A stretch of DNA of 63,420 bases, from positions 1 to 63,420 of the forward strand of contig CATJIO010000082.1 of the NCBI GenBank assembly GCA_949740725.1, written 5' to 3'. Position 1 is the stretch's first letter; each line of letters begins with the position of its first letter. The position numbers were made by a program, and so were the translations under genes. Origin of the DNA: an uncultured Lachnospiraceae bacterium (lineage in GTDB: Bacteria > Bacillota > Clostridia > Lachnospirales > Lachnospiraceae). Shown here piece by piece: positions 24,653 to 32,760 of the stretch. The notes under the pieces were generated by a model. The model was not told the DNA's origin and made no database searches. It worked only from the letters and a program-made list of their open reading frames with translations.

Positions 24653-26137
24653 ATGAAGGAAGCATACGATGTAATTGTAATCGGCGCAGGTGTGGTGGGC
24701 AGCGCCATTGCCAGAGAGCTTTCCAGATATCAGCTGAAAACTGCCGTTCTGGAAAAGAATCTGGATGTGTGTAATGAGACCAGCGGGAGAAATTCCGCTG
24801 TAGTTCACGGCGGCTTTGCCTATGACGAGGGCACGCTGAAAGCACGGTTTTGTGTTGCGGGGAATCAGATGATGGAGCAGCTCTCGAAAGAGCTTGATTT
24901 CCCATTTATCCGATGTGGAAAAGTATTGGTCGGAAATACTGACGAAGATATGAAACAGCTGGAACGCACCATGGCTCAGGGAGCGAAGAATGGCGCCACC
25001 GGCCTGGAATTGATCGATGGGGAAAAGCTCCATCAACTGGTGCCTGCTGTAGTAGGGAAATTCGCCATGTGGTCCAAAACCAGCGGAATCTTAGATCCTT
25101 TTCTCTTTACCGTAGGCCTGGCGGAAAATGCCCATGCCAATGGCGTTTCCTTCTTCTTTGACCATGAGGTCACTGGGATTTCCAGAGAAGCCGCCGGGGA
25201 AGAGTCCTCTGATTTCCATTATATTCTTCACACACCTCATGGAGATTTTAAAACCCGCTGGGTGGTAAATGCGGCCGGCCTTGGCTGTAAGGTCATTTCG
25301 GATATGCTGGGAATCACCGGTTATCGGGTTGTCGGCTCCAAGGGCAATTATATTATTTTAAAGAAGCAGCTGGGCGCCCTCTTGCCAATGCCTGTATACC
25401 CGGTTCCCAGCAATACCTATATGGGTATCCACGTAACGCCAACTGTAGACGGGAATGTCACCGTAGGGCCGGATGCAGACCTGGTGGATAATTTCTCTTA
25501 TTACGGCGTTCCCCAGGAGAATATGGACGCCTTAGCCGAGAGTGCCTCCAATCTCTGGCCTCATATCCATAAAGAAGACCAGATCCGTAATTTCTCTGGT
25601 ATCCTTCCCAAGTGGGTAGATGAACATGGCGTCATCCAGGATTTTAAGATCGAGGTGAAGGATGACATCGCTCCCCGCGCTGTGAATCTGGTGGGCATCG
25701 AGTCCCCTGGATTGACCGGAGCAGTCCCCATCGCCCAGTATGCGGTAGCGCTGATCAAGGAACGTGAAGAATTAAAGGAAAATTTAGACTTTAACCCCAT
25801 CCGGAAAGGGATCACCCGCTTTGCCTCCTGCACTAGAGAGCAGCAGGCCAGCCTGATCGCGGAGAACCCAGATTATAGTGATATCATCTGCCAGTGTGAG
25901 GAGATCACCCGGGCCGAGATCTTGGCGGCGATCCATAACCCTTTAGGCGTATCCACCATGACCGGGATCAAGTACCGCACACGGGCAATGATGGGCGGAT
26001 GTCAGGCTGGCTTCTGTCAGATGAAGATCGAGCAGCTGATGGAACAAGAGCTGGGAAAATCCGAAACCGAGATTTGCTACAGCCGCAAAGGATCCTGGCT
26101 CCTGTCAGGGAAACTGCGTGAGGAGCCCTCTACGTGA
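24653..26137 (+). CDS. GlpA-like FAD-dependent dehydrogenase with C-terminal BFD-type [2Fe-2S] domain
   Basis: The 494-residue product has a DAO-type FAD domain (DVIVIGAGVVGSAIARELSR at residues 6-25) related to glycerol-3-phosphate and L-2-hydroxyglutarate dehydrogenases. The last 100 residues carry a bacterioferredoxin-like iron-sulfur domain, with cysteines in ICQCEEITRAEI and GGCQAGFC. In other Firmicutes and in Thermotoga, this protein is the first of a three-gene set with the next two genes, often beside glpK, and is annotated as an anaerobic glycerol-3-phosphate dehydrogenase. There is no glpK here, so the substrate is open. ATG 24653 has a GGGA site about 9 bases upstream; ATG 24629 (AGGA 8 bases upstream) is an alternative. 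Confidence 0.9.
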   Translation: MKEAYDVIVIGAGVVGSAIARELSRYQLKTAVLEKNLDVCNETSGRNSAVVHGGFAYDEGTLKARFCVAGNQMMEQLSKELDFPFIRCGKVLVGNTDEDMKQLERTMAQGAKNGATGLELIDGEKLHQLVPAVVGKFAMWSKTSGILDPFLFTVGLAENAHANGVSFFFDHEVTGISREAAGEESSDFHYILHTPHGDFKTRWVVNAAGLGCKVISDMLGITGYRVVGSKGNYIILKKQLGALLPMPVYPVPSNTYMGIHVTPTVDGNVTVGPDADLVDNFSYYGVPQENMDALAESASNLWPHIHKEDQIRNFSGILPKWVDEHGVIQDFKIEVKDDIAPRAVNLVGIESPGLTGAVPIAQYAVALIKEREELKENLDFNPIRKGITRFASCTREQQASLIAENPDYSDIICQCEEITRAEILAAIHNPLGVSTMTGIKYRTRAMMGGCQAGFCQMKIEQLMEQELGKSETEICYSRKGSWLLSGKLREEPST

Positions 26138-26231
26138 GGTAAGCGTATGTTCATCAAAGGTTACTGTTCACGTCCGCCGAAGCACAATGGCATTGAAAAC
26201 CAGTACACTTGAACGAATTTGGAGGAATAAC

Positions 26232-27464
26232 ATGGAAAAGAAAGACGTGGTAATCATCGGAGGGGGCCCTGCCGGCCTTGCCGCCGCTCTGGAGCTATAT
26301 AACAAAGGAATACATGACATTATCATTTTAGAACGGGAAAATCATTTGGGGGGAATCCTTCGCCAGTGCATTCATGACGGTTTCGGCTTAAGCCGCTTTG
26401 GGAAAAGCCTTTCCGGCCCGGAATATGCCCAGGCTTTTATCAATGAAATCGAAAAGCGCCATATCCCCTATATGACTAATGCCACCGTCCTGGAGCTAAC
26501 CAATGACAAACAGATCTATGCAATGACCAGGGAAGGATTAAAGTTGTATCAGGCCAAGGCTGTGGTACTTGTCATGGGTTGTCGGGAACGAAGCCGTGGA
26601 GCCCTGGGAATACCGGGCGAACGCCCCTCTGGCGTCTTTACCGCCGGCACAGCACAGGCATATATGAACCTGTACAACCGAATGCCGGCAAAGGAAGTGG
26701 TGATCCTAGGCTCCGGAGACATCGGCATGATCATGGCCCGCCGCCTTACTCTAGAGGGCGCTCACGTACAGGCAGTTTTCGAGATCATGCCCCACCCCAG
26801 TGGACTGCCCAGGAATATCATCCAGTGTCTGGAGGATTACAATATTCCCCTGTATTTAAATCATACGGTAACCGATATCCATGGCGGATCCCGCCTCACT
26901 GGGGTAACCATCTCCCAAGTAGATGAGAAACTGGCGCCCATCCCTGGAACAGAGAAAGAGTATACCTGCGACACCTTGATCCTTTCTGTCGGCCTGATTC
27001 CGGACAATCTGCTCTCCACCGATGCAGGCGTCACCCTGGATCCTCACACCAAGGGTGCTTATGTGGACGAACATTTCCAGACCAATATCCCCGGAGTCTT
27101 CGCTGCCGGCAATGTGCTCCATGTCCATGACCTGGTTGACTTCGTTTCCCTGGAAGCGGAAGCTCTGGCCCACAGCGCCGCCAGCTATATCCACGACGGA
27201 ATGTTGCCCCCATGCAATCTGGCAATTAAGGCCGGGAATGGGGTGGGGCATACCATTCCTCAAAAAATTAGCGGCGACATGGACTTCAAGCTCTCCTTGC
27301 GGGTGCGTAGCCATTACCGGGACTGTCGGATCGTCCTTCGCCAAAATGGTGAGGAGATCGCTGTCAAAAAGATGAAAAAGGCGATCCCGGCGGAGATGAT
27401 TCAATTCACCGTAAAATCAGAAAAAATCCAGAAGCATGGAGAATTGGAGGTATCCGTAGAATGA
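26232..27464 (+). CDS. NAD(P)/FAD-dependent oxidoreductase, partner of the GlpA-like protein
   Basis: This flavoprotein of 410 residues has two Rossmann folds: FAD binding in VVIIGGGPAGLAAALEL (residues 6-22) and NAD(P) binding in VVILGSGDIGMIMARRL. LILSVGLIPDN and GVFAAGNVLHVHDLVD follow near the C-terminus. It resembles the thioredoxin-reductase-like or sarcosine-oxidase-alpha-like subunit that accompanies GlpA-like proteins. It is presumed to pass electrons between the dehydrogenase and a pyridine nucleotide or another carrier. ATG 26232 has TTTGGAGGA about 5 bases upstream; the earlier in-frame ATG (26118) lies inside the previous gene and lacks a ribosome site. Its stop overlaps the next start by 4 bases. 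Confidence 0.9.
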   Translation: MEKKDVVIIGGGPAGLAAALELYNKGIHDIIILERENHLGGILRQCIHDGFGLSRFGKSLSGPEYAQAFINEIEKRHIPYMTNATVLELTNDKQIYAMTREGLKLYQAKAVVLVMGCRERSRGALGIPGERPSGVFTAGTAQAYMNLYNRMPAKEVVILGSGDIGMIMARRLTLEGAHVQAVFEIMPHPSGLPRNIIQCLEDYNIPLYLNHTVTDIHGGSRLTGVTISQVDEKLAPIPGTEKEYTCDTLILSVGLIPDNLLSTDAGVTLDPHTKGAYVDEHFQTNIPGVFAAGNVLHVHDLVDFVSLEAEALAHSAASYIHDGMLPPCNLAIKAGNGVGHTIPQKISGDMDFKLSLRVRSHYRDCRIVLRQNGEEIAVKKMKKAIPAEMIQFTVKSEKIQKHGELEVSVE

Positions 27465-27838
27465 GTGAGAGCACGATAAAGAAAACATATACCTGCATTA
27501 TCTGTCCCAATGGCTGTGATATCGAGGCAGAGATTAAAGATGGAGAGATCCTTTCCATCACAGGCCACACCTGCCCGAAGGGCGAGGCCTATGTTCACCA
27601 GGAATTAACCGCCCCCACCAGAACTATCGCCCCCTCTGTCCTAGTAACCGGTGGCGAGCTGCCTCTGGCCAGCGTGCGGCTCACCAAGCCCATCCCCAAG
27701 GACATGATTTTTCCGGTTATGGATGAGATCAAAAAACTCACCATCACCGCGCCAGTATGTGAAGGAACAGTGGTACTGGAGAAGGTCTGCGGCTTGGATA
27801 GCGAAGTGATTATTACAAAAAATGTAAAAGCGAAATAA
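27461..27838 (+). CDS. DUF1667 protein, third member of the oxidoreductase set
   Basis: The protein of 125 residues has four cysteines in two pairs near the N-terminus (CIICPNGCDIEAEI and GHTCPKGEAY), fitting a small iron-sulfur or zinc site, and a beta-rich C-terminus. DUF1667 proteins regularly follow the GlpA-like and NAD(P)/FAD genes, and they are thought to be the electron-transfer subunit of that complex (family context). ATG overlaps the previous stop as ATGA, so translation is coupled. A perfect 12-bp hairpin follows the stop. Confidence 0.92.
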   Translation: MSESTIKKTYTCIICPNGCDIEAEIKDGEILSITGHTCPKGEAYVHQELTAPTRTIAPSVLVTGGELPLASVRLTKPIPKDMIFPVMDEIKKLTITAPVCEGTVVLEKVCGLDSEVIITKNVKAK

Positions 27839-27864
27839 TCATAGTATCCCATGGTGGATGTAAA

Positions 27865-27893
27865 GGAGGCAGTGCATGTTCTGCACTGCCTCC
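27865..27893. terminator. Bidirectional terminator between the DUF1667 and MATE genes
   Basis: GGAGGCAGTGCA (27865-27876) is perfectly complementary to TGCACTGCCTCC (27882-27893) with a 5-base loop. On the minus strand TTTA follows; on the plus strand a looser T-rich stretch follows. It lies between convergent genes. Confidence 0.8.
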
Positions 27894-27924
27894 TCTGCAT
27901 CCTCTTTTTGCTCCTCTGTTTTCT

Positions 27925-29274
27925 TTACGCTTTGGCCGGAAATCTCTTCCGAATCATCAGGAAGCAGAATAGATGAACCATCCCGGTTACAAACCATGTC
28001 ACCGGATAAGCTATATATAAGGTGGATAGGGAACGATTCCACTGGAATATGGTCATAATCCAGACGATTCGAAGTCCGCATGCCCCTGCCAGCGACACCA
28101 GCATGGGGATAACTGCGCATCCCATTCCCCGAAGGCTTCCTACCAGCACATCCATCCAGCCGCAGATAAAATAAGGCCCACAGATTATGGTAAGGCGCAT
28201 CATCCCATACTGAATTACTTCTGGGTCAGAGGAATAGATTCCCAGCAGCTGAGGCCCGAAAAGCACACAGCCCCCGCCCATAGCCAGCCCTACTACCGTA
28301 ACTACTCCCAAGCAAAGCAGCAAGATCCGGTTAATCCGGTTGAATTTCCCTCCGCCGATATTTTGGCTGGTAAAGCTTAAATTGGTTTGATACACCGCAT
28401 TCATCGCATTATATACGAACCCCTCCAGATTTGCCGCCGCTGTGCTCCCGGCCATAGCCACAGAACCAAAAGAATTTAACGAAGACTGAATCAGCACATT
28501 GGAAATGGAAAACACTGCGCCCTGGAATCCAGCAGGCAGGCCGATCCTGGCAATCCGCCCCAAAATCTCCTTTTTGATCCCAAGCTTTGACAGCTCCAGA
28601 TGGTACGAACTGGTGCTTTGCATCAGGCATCGGCATACCAAAAACGCGGAAATACACTGGGATAGCACTGTAGCCAGCGCCACACCAGCCACCCCCATGT
28701 GGAATAAGATCACAAATACTAAGTTGAGTCCAACATTCACCACTCCGGCAGCCATAAGAAAGTACAAAGGCCTCCTGGTATCTCCAATGGCCCGCAAAAT
28801 CGCCGCGCCGAAATTATACAGCATGATCACCGGCATCCCCCCAAAGTAAATCCGCATATACAAAGCAGCCTTATCCAGCACATCTTCTGGCGTTCCCATG
28901 AGCACTAGCAGCGGCCTGGAAGTAAAGGTCCCGATAACCACCAGAGCCAGGCCACACACCAAGCTGATCGTCACAGCCGTATGTACCGTATCACTCACCT
29001 CCCGGTCCTTTCCTGCCCCAAAGTACTGAGCTACCAGCACATTTGCGCCTACGGATAACCCGATGAATACGTTAATCAGAAGATTAATCAACGCTGAGGT
29101 GGAACCAACTGCTGCCAGGGATTCATGGCCGGCAAATCGCCCCACAACGATCACATCTGCAGCATTAAACAGCAGCTGCAGAATCCCTGACAGCATCAAA
29201 GGTATCGCATAGATAAGAATCTTACCCAGCAGCGGACCATTGCACATATCCATCTCGTATGACCTTTTCATCAT
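27925..29274 (-). CDS. MATE-family efflux transporter
   Basis: This integral membrane protein of 449 residues has twelve hydrophobic segments in two halves, as in MATE/DinF Na+ or H+ antiporters. It has the typical N-terminal segment GKILIYAIPLMLSGILQLLF followed by NAADVIVVGRFAG. The substrate cannot be deduced. The start is ATG 29274 (or the adjacent ATG 29271), with AGGAAAGGG upstream; the open frame continues upstream to 29613 across the promoter of the divergent gene and is rejected. It is transcribed alone. Confidence 0.93.
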   Translation of the reverse strand: MMKRSYEMDMCNGPLLGKILIYAIPLMLSGILQLLFNAADVIVVGRFAGHESLAAVGSTSALINLLINVFIGLSVGANVLVAQYFGAGKDREVSDTVHTAVTISLVCGLALVVIGTFTSRPLLVLMGTPEDVLDKAALYMRIYFGGMPVIMLYNFGAAILRAIGDTRRPLYFLMAAGVVNVGLNLVFVILFHMGVAGVALATVLSQCISAFLVCRCLMQSTSSYHLELSKLGIKKEILGRIARIGLPAGFQGAVFSISNVLIQSSLNSFGSVAMAGSTAAANLEGFVYNAMNAVYQTNLSFTSQNIGGGKFNRINRILLLCLGVVTVVGLAMGGGCVLFGPQLLGIYSSDPEVIQYGMMRLTIICGPYFICGWMDVLVGSLRGMGCAVIPMLVSLAGACGLRIVWIMTIFQWNRSLSTLYIAYPVTWFVTGMVHLFCFLMIRKRFPAKA

Positions 29275-29377
29275 TATCCCAACCCTTTCCTTTTCTTTTC
29301 CATGTGTATTTTTTGTACAAATAGCCGTTAGAGGAGTGTAGCACAATCCTACAAAATTTTCAATGCCGAAAATGCAC

Positions 29378-29406
29378 TTAACAAGAAATCTTGTCTGTGA
29401 TATAAT
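29378..29406 (+). promoter_or_regulatory. Promoter of the hypothetical gene at 29467
   Basis: TTAACA (29378-29383), a 17-base spacer and TATAAT (29401-29406) lie about 60 bases before ATG 29467. Confidence 0.7.
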
Positions 29407-29466
29407 GAAGAAATAGGGAAATAAAACGAATTTCATCAATATATTATGCATCCAGGAGGTAACCAT

Positions 29467-29931
29467 ATGGCACTTACAAGACCTAACATACTGTCTCTTC
29501 CCACCATGAATGAGGCCTGGGCGGAATCTGCCCAGAATTATGAAAAAGAAAATCTCACGGAGATCGACTACTGGTGTTCCCCCACAGTAACCTCCACTGA
29601 TCCGGCCCGCCACACGGAGCTGATTGGCCGATTGGTACAGGTGGCCCTGGAAGAATATTCGAATATCGTGTTATACGGCTCTATCAAATCTATTGAGGTT
29701 CTTACCGTAGAGGAAACCTTCGAAAAATTCGGGCCCGAAGGCTTAAATATTTTAGGGCTTCCCAAATGTGTCAGTGTCACCGATTTTCTTCGGGAGATTC
29801 ACGAGACGCTGACATCCTCCAACCCGGAAAAGATCAATGTCTTTTCCCCACTGGCAAATATTATTATCCAGATAAAGCCCATTCCCGCCTACTTAAAAAA
29901 CAGCAGAAAAAATCGCACGATTTTGAAATAG
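29467..29931 (+). CDS. Hypothetical soluble protein, unknown family
   Basis: The product has 154 residues. I do not recognise the family. There is no signal peptide or transmembrane segment. Two cysteines are present (YWCSP near residue 36 and LPKCVSV near 101), and the sequence appears mixed alpha/beta. A good promoter (29378-29406) and AGGAGGT 6 bases before ATG 29467 support that it is a real gene; an in-frame start 21 bases earlier overlaps that ribosome site. It stands alone between the divergent MATE gene and a secreted wall-binding protein. A basic C-terminal tail (LKNSRKNRTILK) is notable. Confidence 0.72.
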   Translation: MALTRPNILSLPTMNEAWAESAQNYEKENLTEIDYWCSPTVTSTDPARHTELIGRLVQVALEEYSNIVLYGSIKSIEVLTVEETFEKFGPEGLNILGLPKCVSVTDFLREIHETLTSSNPEKINVFSPLANIIIQIKPIPAYLKNSRKNRTILK

Positions 29932-30082
29932 ATGCCACCCCTGCTAAACATTACATTTTCATAAAGAAATTGTCATAAAATCGTAGGAGAATAGACGGAA
30001 ATAATTCAAGCAATTTTTGTAATTTTTCGGTAAACTATAAGTAGAACATTTTATGTAACAATTCAGCTTGCCTGGAGAGTTA

Positions 30083-30122
30083 CCATTTAGTGACAATGGC
30101 ACCGCTGTCTTTAGACAGACGG
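30083..30122 (+). ncRNA. Two consecutive small hairpins in the leader of the wall-binding protein
   Basis: CCATT (30083-30087) pairs with AATGG (30095-30099). CTGTC (30105-30109) pairs with GACAG (30114-30118), extended by CCG/CGG with one bulged base. They sit in the 5' region 25-60 bases before the start at 30146. The region does not match a riboswitch class I can recall. It may be a structured leader or chance pairing. Confidence 0.3.
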
Positions 30123-30145
30123 ACATTTCAGAAAGGATGGATTAA

Positions 30146-31183
30146 ATGAAAATAGGAAAACGACTTGCCGCAATCGCATTGTCCGCATTGTTGGCCGGCG
30201 CCATGGCGTTCCCCACCCTGGCTGCAGAAGAGCGGACGAAAATCAGTAAGATAACCCTTACCTTTACCGCCTATGACAGCGGAGAGGACGGTGAATACGG
30301 AGAGGTGGATATCACCCTTGATTCCGGACCATACTCCCTGGAGGATGTGGAGTTTTTATCCACCAATGCCTCCTCCCAGTATCCAAGAGTAAGAGTCACC
30401 CTGAACGCTGACGATGACTACTATTTCGCCTCTGCCAACAAAAGCTTATTCTCCTTAAGCGGCGAAGGCGCTACCTATAGCAGCGCCAGCCTGCGGGATA
30501 ATAAGTCTACTGTAGTTCTTACTGCACAATTAAAGAAATACAGTGGCGCCAAGGCTGATGCTGTAGATGATGTGGAGTGGGATTATGACGGGAGCGGTAC
30601 ATGGGGTGAGGTTCCCAATGCCGGCTACTACGAAGTCCGTTTAAAGAAAGGTTCTACGGTCATCGGTGACATCATGAAGGTAGATGACACCCAGCTGAAT
30701 TTTACCAACCTGATCACTCAGACCGGTAGCTACTCCTTCCAGGTGCGTTCCGTCAACCGCTATGTTCCTTCGAATAAAAGCAAGTGGACCAGCTCCGAGC
30801 GCTGGAGCGTGGATAATGACACGCTAAATTATATCCGCACCAATAATAACGGGGTTAGCAATAACTTCTACAATGGTGGCACCACCACATCGAATACCAA
30901 TAACGGCAACGGCCCTAGCGGCGCTTCCACCGGCTGGCAAAAGAATACCACCGGCTACTGGTATCGGAATTACGACGGTACCTGGCCCGCGGCCTGTTGG
31001 CAGCAGATTAATGGTTACTGGTACTACTTTAATACCAACGGCTATATGGTTGCCAATAACTGGATTCACCACACTGACGGAAAATGGTATTATCTTGGTC
31101 CCAACGGCGCCATGCTGACCAATACCCGTACCCCAGATAACTATTATGTTGACGGTAATGGTGTTTACATCCCCGGCATGTAG
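30146..31183 (+). CDS. Secreted protein with C-terminal cell-wall/choline-binding repeats
   Basis: The protein has 345 residues with a clear signal peptide (positively charged start, hydrophobic core, cleavage near LAA-EE at about residue 27). The middle part (about 30-220) is beta-rich, with no recognised catalytic domain; it contains FTAYDSGEDGEYGEV and a fibronectin-like stretch (YYEVRLKKGS, SYSFQVRSVN). A Ser/Thr/Asn/Gly linker (about 230-265) leads to two or three glucan/choline-binding-like repeats (GYWYRNYDG, GYWYYFNTNGYMVANNW, GKWYYLGPNGAML). It is likely attached non-covalently to the wall, with an unknown role. GAAAGGA precedes ATG 30146. A strong terminator follows. Confidence 0.88.
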   Translation: MKIGKRLAAIALSALLAGAMAFPTLAAEERTKISKITLTFTAYDSGEDGEYGEVDITLDSGPYSLEDVEFLSTNASSQYPRVRVTLNADDDYYFASANKSLFSLSGEGATYSSASLRDNKSTVVLTAQLKKYSGAKADAVDDVEWDYDGSGTWGEVPNAGYYEVRLKKGSTVIGDIMKVDDTQLNFTNLITQTGSYSFQVRSVNRYVPSNKSKWTSSERWSVDNDTLNYIRTNNNGVSNNFYNGGTTTSNTNNGNGPSGASTGWQKNTTGYWYRNYDGTWPAACWQQINGYWYYFNTNGYMVANNWIHHTDGKWYYLGPNGAMLTNTRTPDNYYVDGNGVYIPGM

Positions 31184-31231
31184 CGGGTAAAAAGAATCCA
31201 TTATCGGACGCATTTTCCTATGAAACAAGAA

Positions 31232-31272
31232 AGAGAACCCATGGAGATCTTTTTGATCTTCATGGGCTCTCT
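31232..31272. terminator. Strong terminator between convergent genes
   Basis: AGAGAACCCATGGAGATC pairs with GATCTTCATGGGCTCTCT across a T-rich loop, and TTTT follows on the plus strand. On the minus strand TTTC follows, so it may serve both the wall-binding gene and the GNAT gene. Confidence 0.85.
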
Positions 31273-31289
31273 TTTCTTATTTTGACGTT

Positions 31290-31862
31290 TTATGTTTCGG
31301 CGCTCTTATTCTCACCCTGTTCTTTCCCGGTCTGACCGCCTTCCCAGCGCTGATAAGCTAGACGCTCTTCCCCGTTTTCCAGGTAAATTGTGCCACACTG
31401 AACAAATCCATTCTTTTCCAGCACATGCTGCATCACCCGGTTCTCTTGGTGGGTATCAATTTTTAAATTCCCGCACTGTCTGCCTACCCAGGTAAAACAG
31501 CTTTCCGAAAATCCTCTGGCCTTGCGGGCTCCTGCCAATCGGTGCACTACCCCATAAGGTTCTGGATTCAGCCATTCCCCGTTGTAAATCCGGACGTATG
31601 TTGGATCCTCCTCCTGGGCAAAGTAAAAAGCTCCCAGCATTTCCCCAGGCGCTGTCTCCTCCCCTCTCTTGACATCCTCCGGGCCCTCCGCCAGAGCTAC
31701 ATAGGCCTTTCCTTCCTGAATTCCCTTTTTCACCACCCATTCCTCAGGATAAGTATCTTTCCACTGATTCGGGTTTCCCGTCTCCCGCATGAACTGCCGT
31801 GCATCCTGGTACAATGCCATTATCTGCGACAGATCACTCATAACTGCCTTTCTGATCCGCAT
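31290..31862 (-). CDS. GNAT-family N-acetyltransferase
   Basis: The protein of about 190 residues has the GNAT layout: an N-terminal beta strand and helix (IRKAVMSDLSQIMALYQDA), a central YVRIYNGEWLN, and the C-terminal strand NRVMQHVLEKNGFVQCGTIYLENGEERLAYQ. The acyl-CoA loop is not of the strict QxxGxG type. The acceptor is unknown. The start is taken as ATG 31862, 7 bases after AAGGAGG; ATG 31868 abuts the ribosome site. It is transcribed alone. Confidence 0.82.
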   Translation of the reverse strand: MRIRKAVMSDLSQIMALYQDARQFMRETGNPNQWKDTYPEEWVVKKGIQEGKAYVALAEGPEDVKRGEETAPGEMLGAFYFAQEEDPTYVRIYNGEWLNPEPYGVVHRLAGARKARGFSESCFTWVGRQCGNLKIDTHQENRVMQHVLEKNGFVQCGTIYLENGEERLAYQRWEGGQTGKEQGENKSAET

Positions 31863-31935
31863 CCGCATTCCTCCTTCGCGCTTCTGCTAGGCTATGCCTA
31901 GCAAGCCGTCTGTCCCCTTGCCTCAACAGACAAAA

Positions 31936-31973
31936 CCTGCCGATTCCCCATTCTACTGCGGAGATTCGGCAGG
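31936..31973 (-). terminator. Terminator of the cytidylate-kinase-like gene
   Basis: CCTGCCGA (31936-31943) pairs with TCGGCAGG (31966-31973), with a partly paired interior. On the minus strand it is followed by TTTTG. It lies 27 bases after the stop at 32000. Confidence 0.75.
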
Positions 31974-31999
31974 CCTTCCTCCTGTTACGGTGGAGTGTT

Positions 32000-32596
32000 C
32001 TATTTTAAGTGAGCCATGTAGGCGATAGCTGCATCTATACAAGCCTCCATCCCAGCCTTCTGGCTGTCCAGACAAAGGTGATAATTCTGAGGCTTCCCCC
32101 ATTCATTCCCTGTATAGTACTGATAATAATCCTTACGCTTCCGATCAATCTCCCGGACCCGCTTTTCCATTTCCTTTGTATGATCCTGAGAAAGCTGTTC
32201 TAACTCCAGAAGGCGCTGCACCCGTTTCTTAAAGTTGGCGTAAAAGAATAAATTCAGACACTGTTCATCCTTCAGCACCATATCCGCACAGCGGCCCACG
32301 ATCACACAGGGGCCGTGCTCTGCAAGGCGGTGAATCACCCTGGATTGCGCCACAAAAATTTGATCAGACACAGGAACCTCGTAGGTGTTGGAAAAAGGCG
32401 TGTATTCCACCGCTTCCTTCTCCATAAAAGCATCATCATACATCTGGAAGATATGTTCCTCGATTTCAATATCCTCTGCTGCCATTTTAATCAAGTCTTT
32501 ATCATAAAACGGAATTCCAAGACGTTCTGCCAGCTGATGGCCGATCTGGCGGCCTCCGCTTCCAAACTCCCGGCTGATGGTAATGATCTTTGTCAT
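32000..32596 (-). CDS. Cytidylate kinase-like P-loop protein
   Basis: The protein of 198 residues begins MTKIITISREFGSGGRQIGHQLAERLG. This is the modified P-loop of the cytidylate-kinase-like family common in Clostridia and Bacteroides. CVIVGRCADMVL and an arginine-rich lid region (KRVREIDRKRKDYYQYY) follow. It probably uses ATP, but the phosphate acceptor is unknown, and the protein is distinct from housekeeping Cmk. ATG 32596 has GGGAGGT about 7 bases upstream; the open frame from 32635 is rejected. It is close to but separate from argD (about 165-base gap). Confidence 0.88.
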   Translation of the reverse strand: MTKIITISREFGSGGRQIGHQLAERLGIPFYDKDLIKMAAEDIEIEEHIFQMYDDAFMEKEAVEYTPFSNTYEVPVSDQIFVAQSRVIHRLAEHGPCVIVGRCADMVLKDEQCLNLFFYANFKKRVQRLLELEQLSQDHTKEMEKRVREIDRKRKDYYQYYTGNEWGKPQNYHLCLDSQKAGMEACIDAAIAYMAHLK

Positions 32597-32760
32597 AACA
32601 GCACCTCCCAAATCCTGATTTCCGAAGCGGTTCACCCCTCTGTCCGGCGGTGAGCCGCGACGGTTTTTCTGCCGTACGCCTAATGTACAAAGTACATTTC
32701 TTTTATTATACCTTATAGAGCACCTTTCGGCAATCAGAACCGGGAAATATATTTAGGTTT

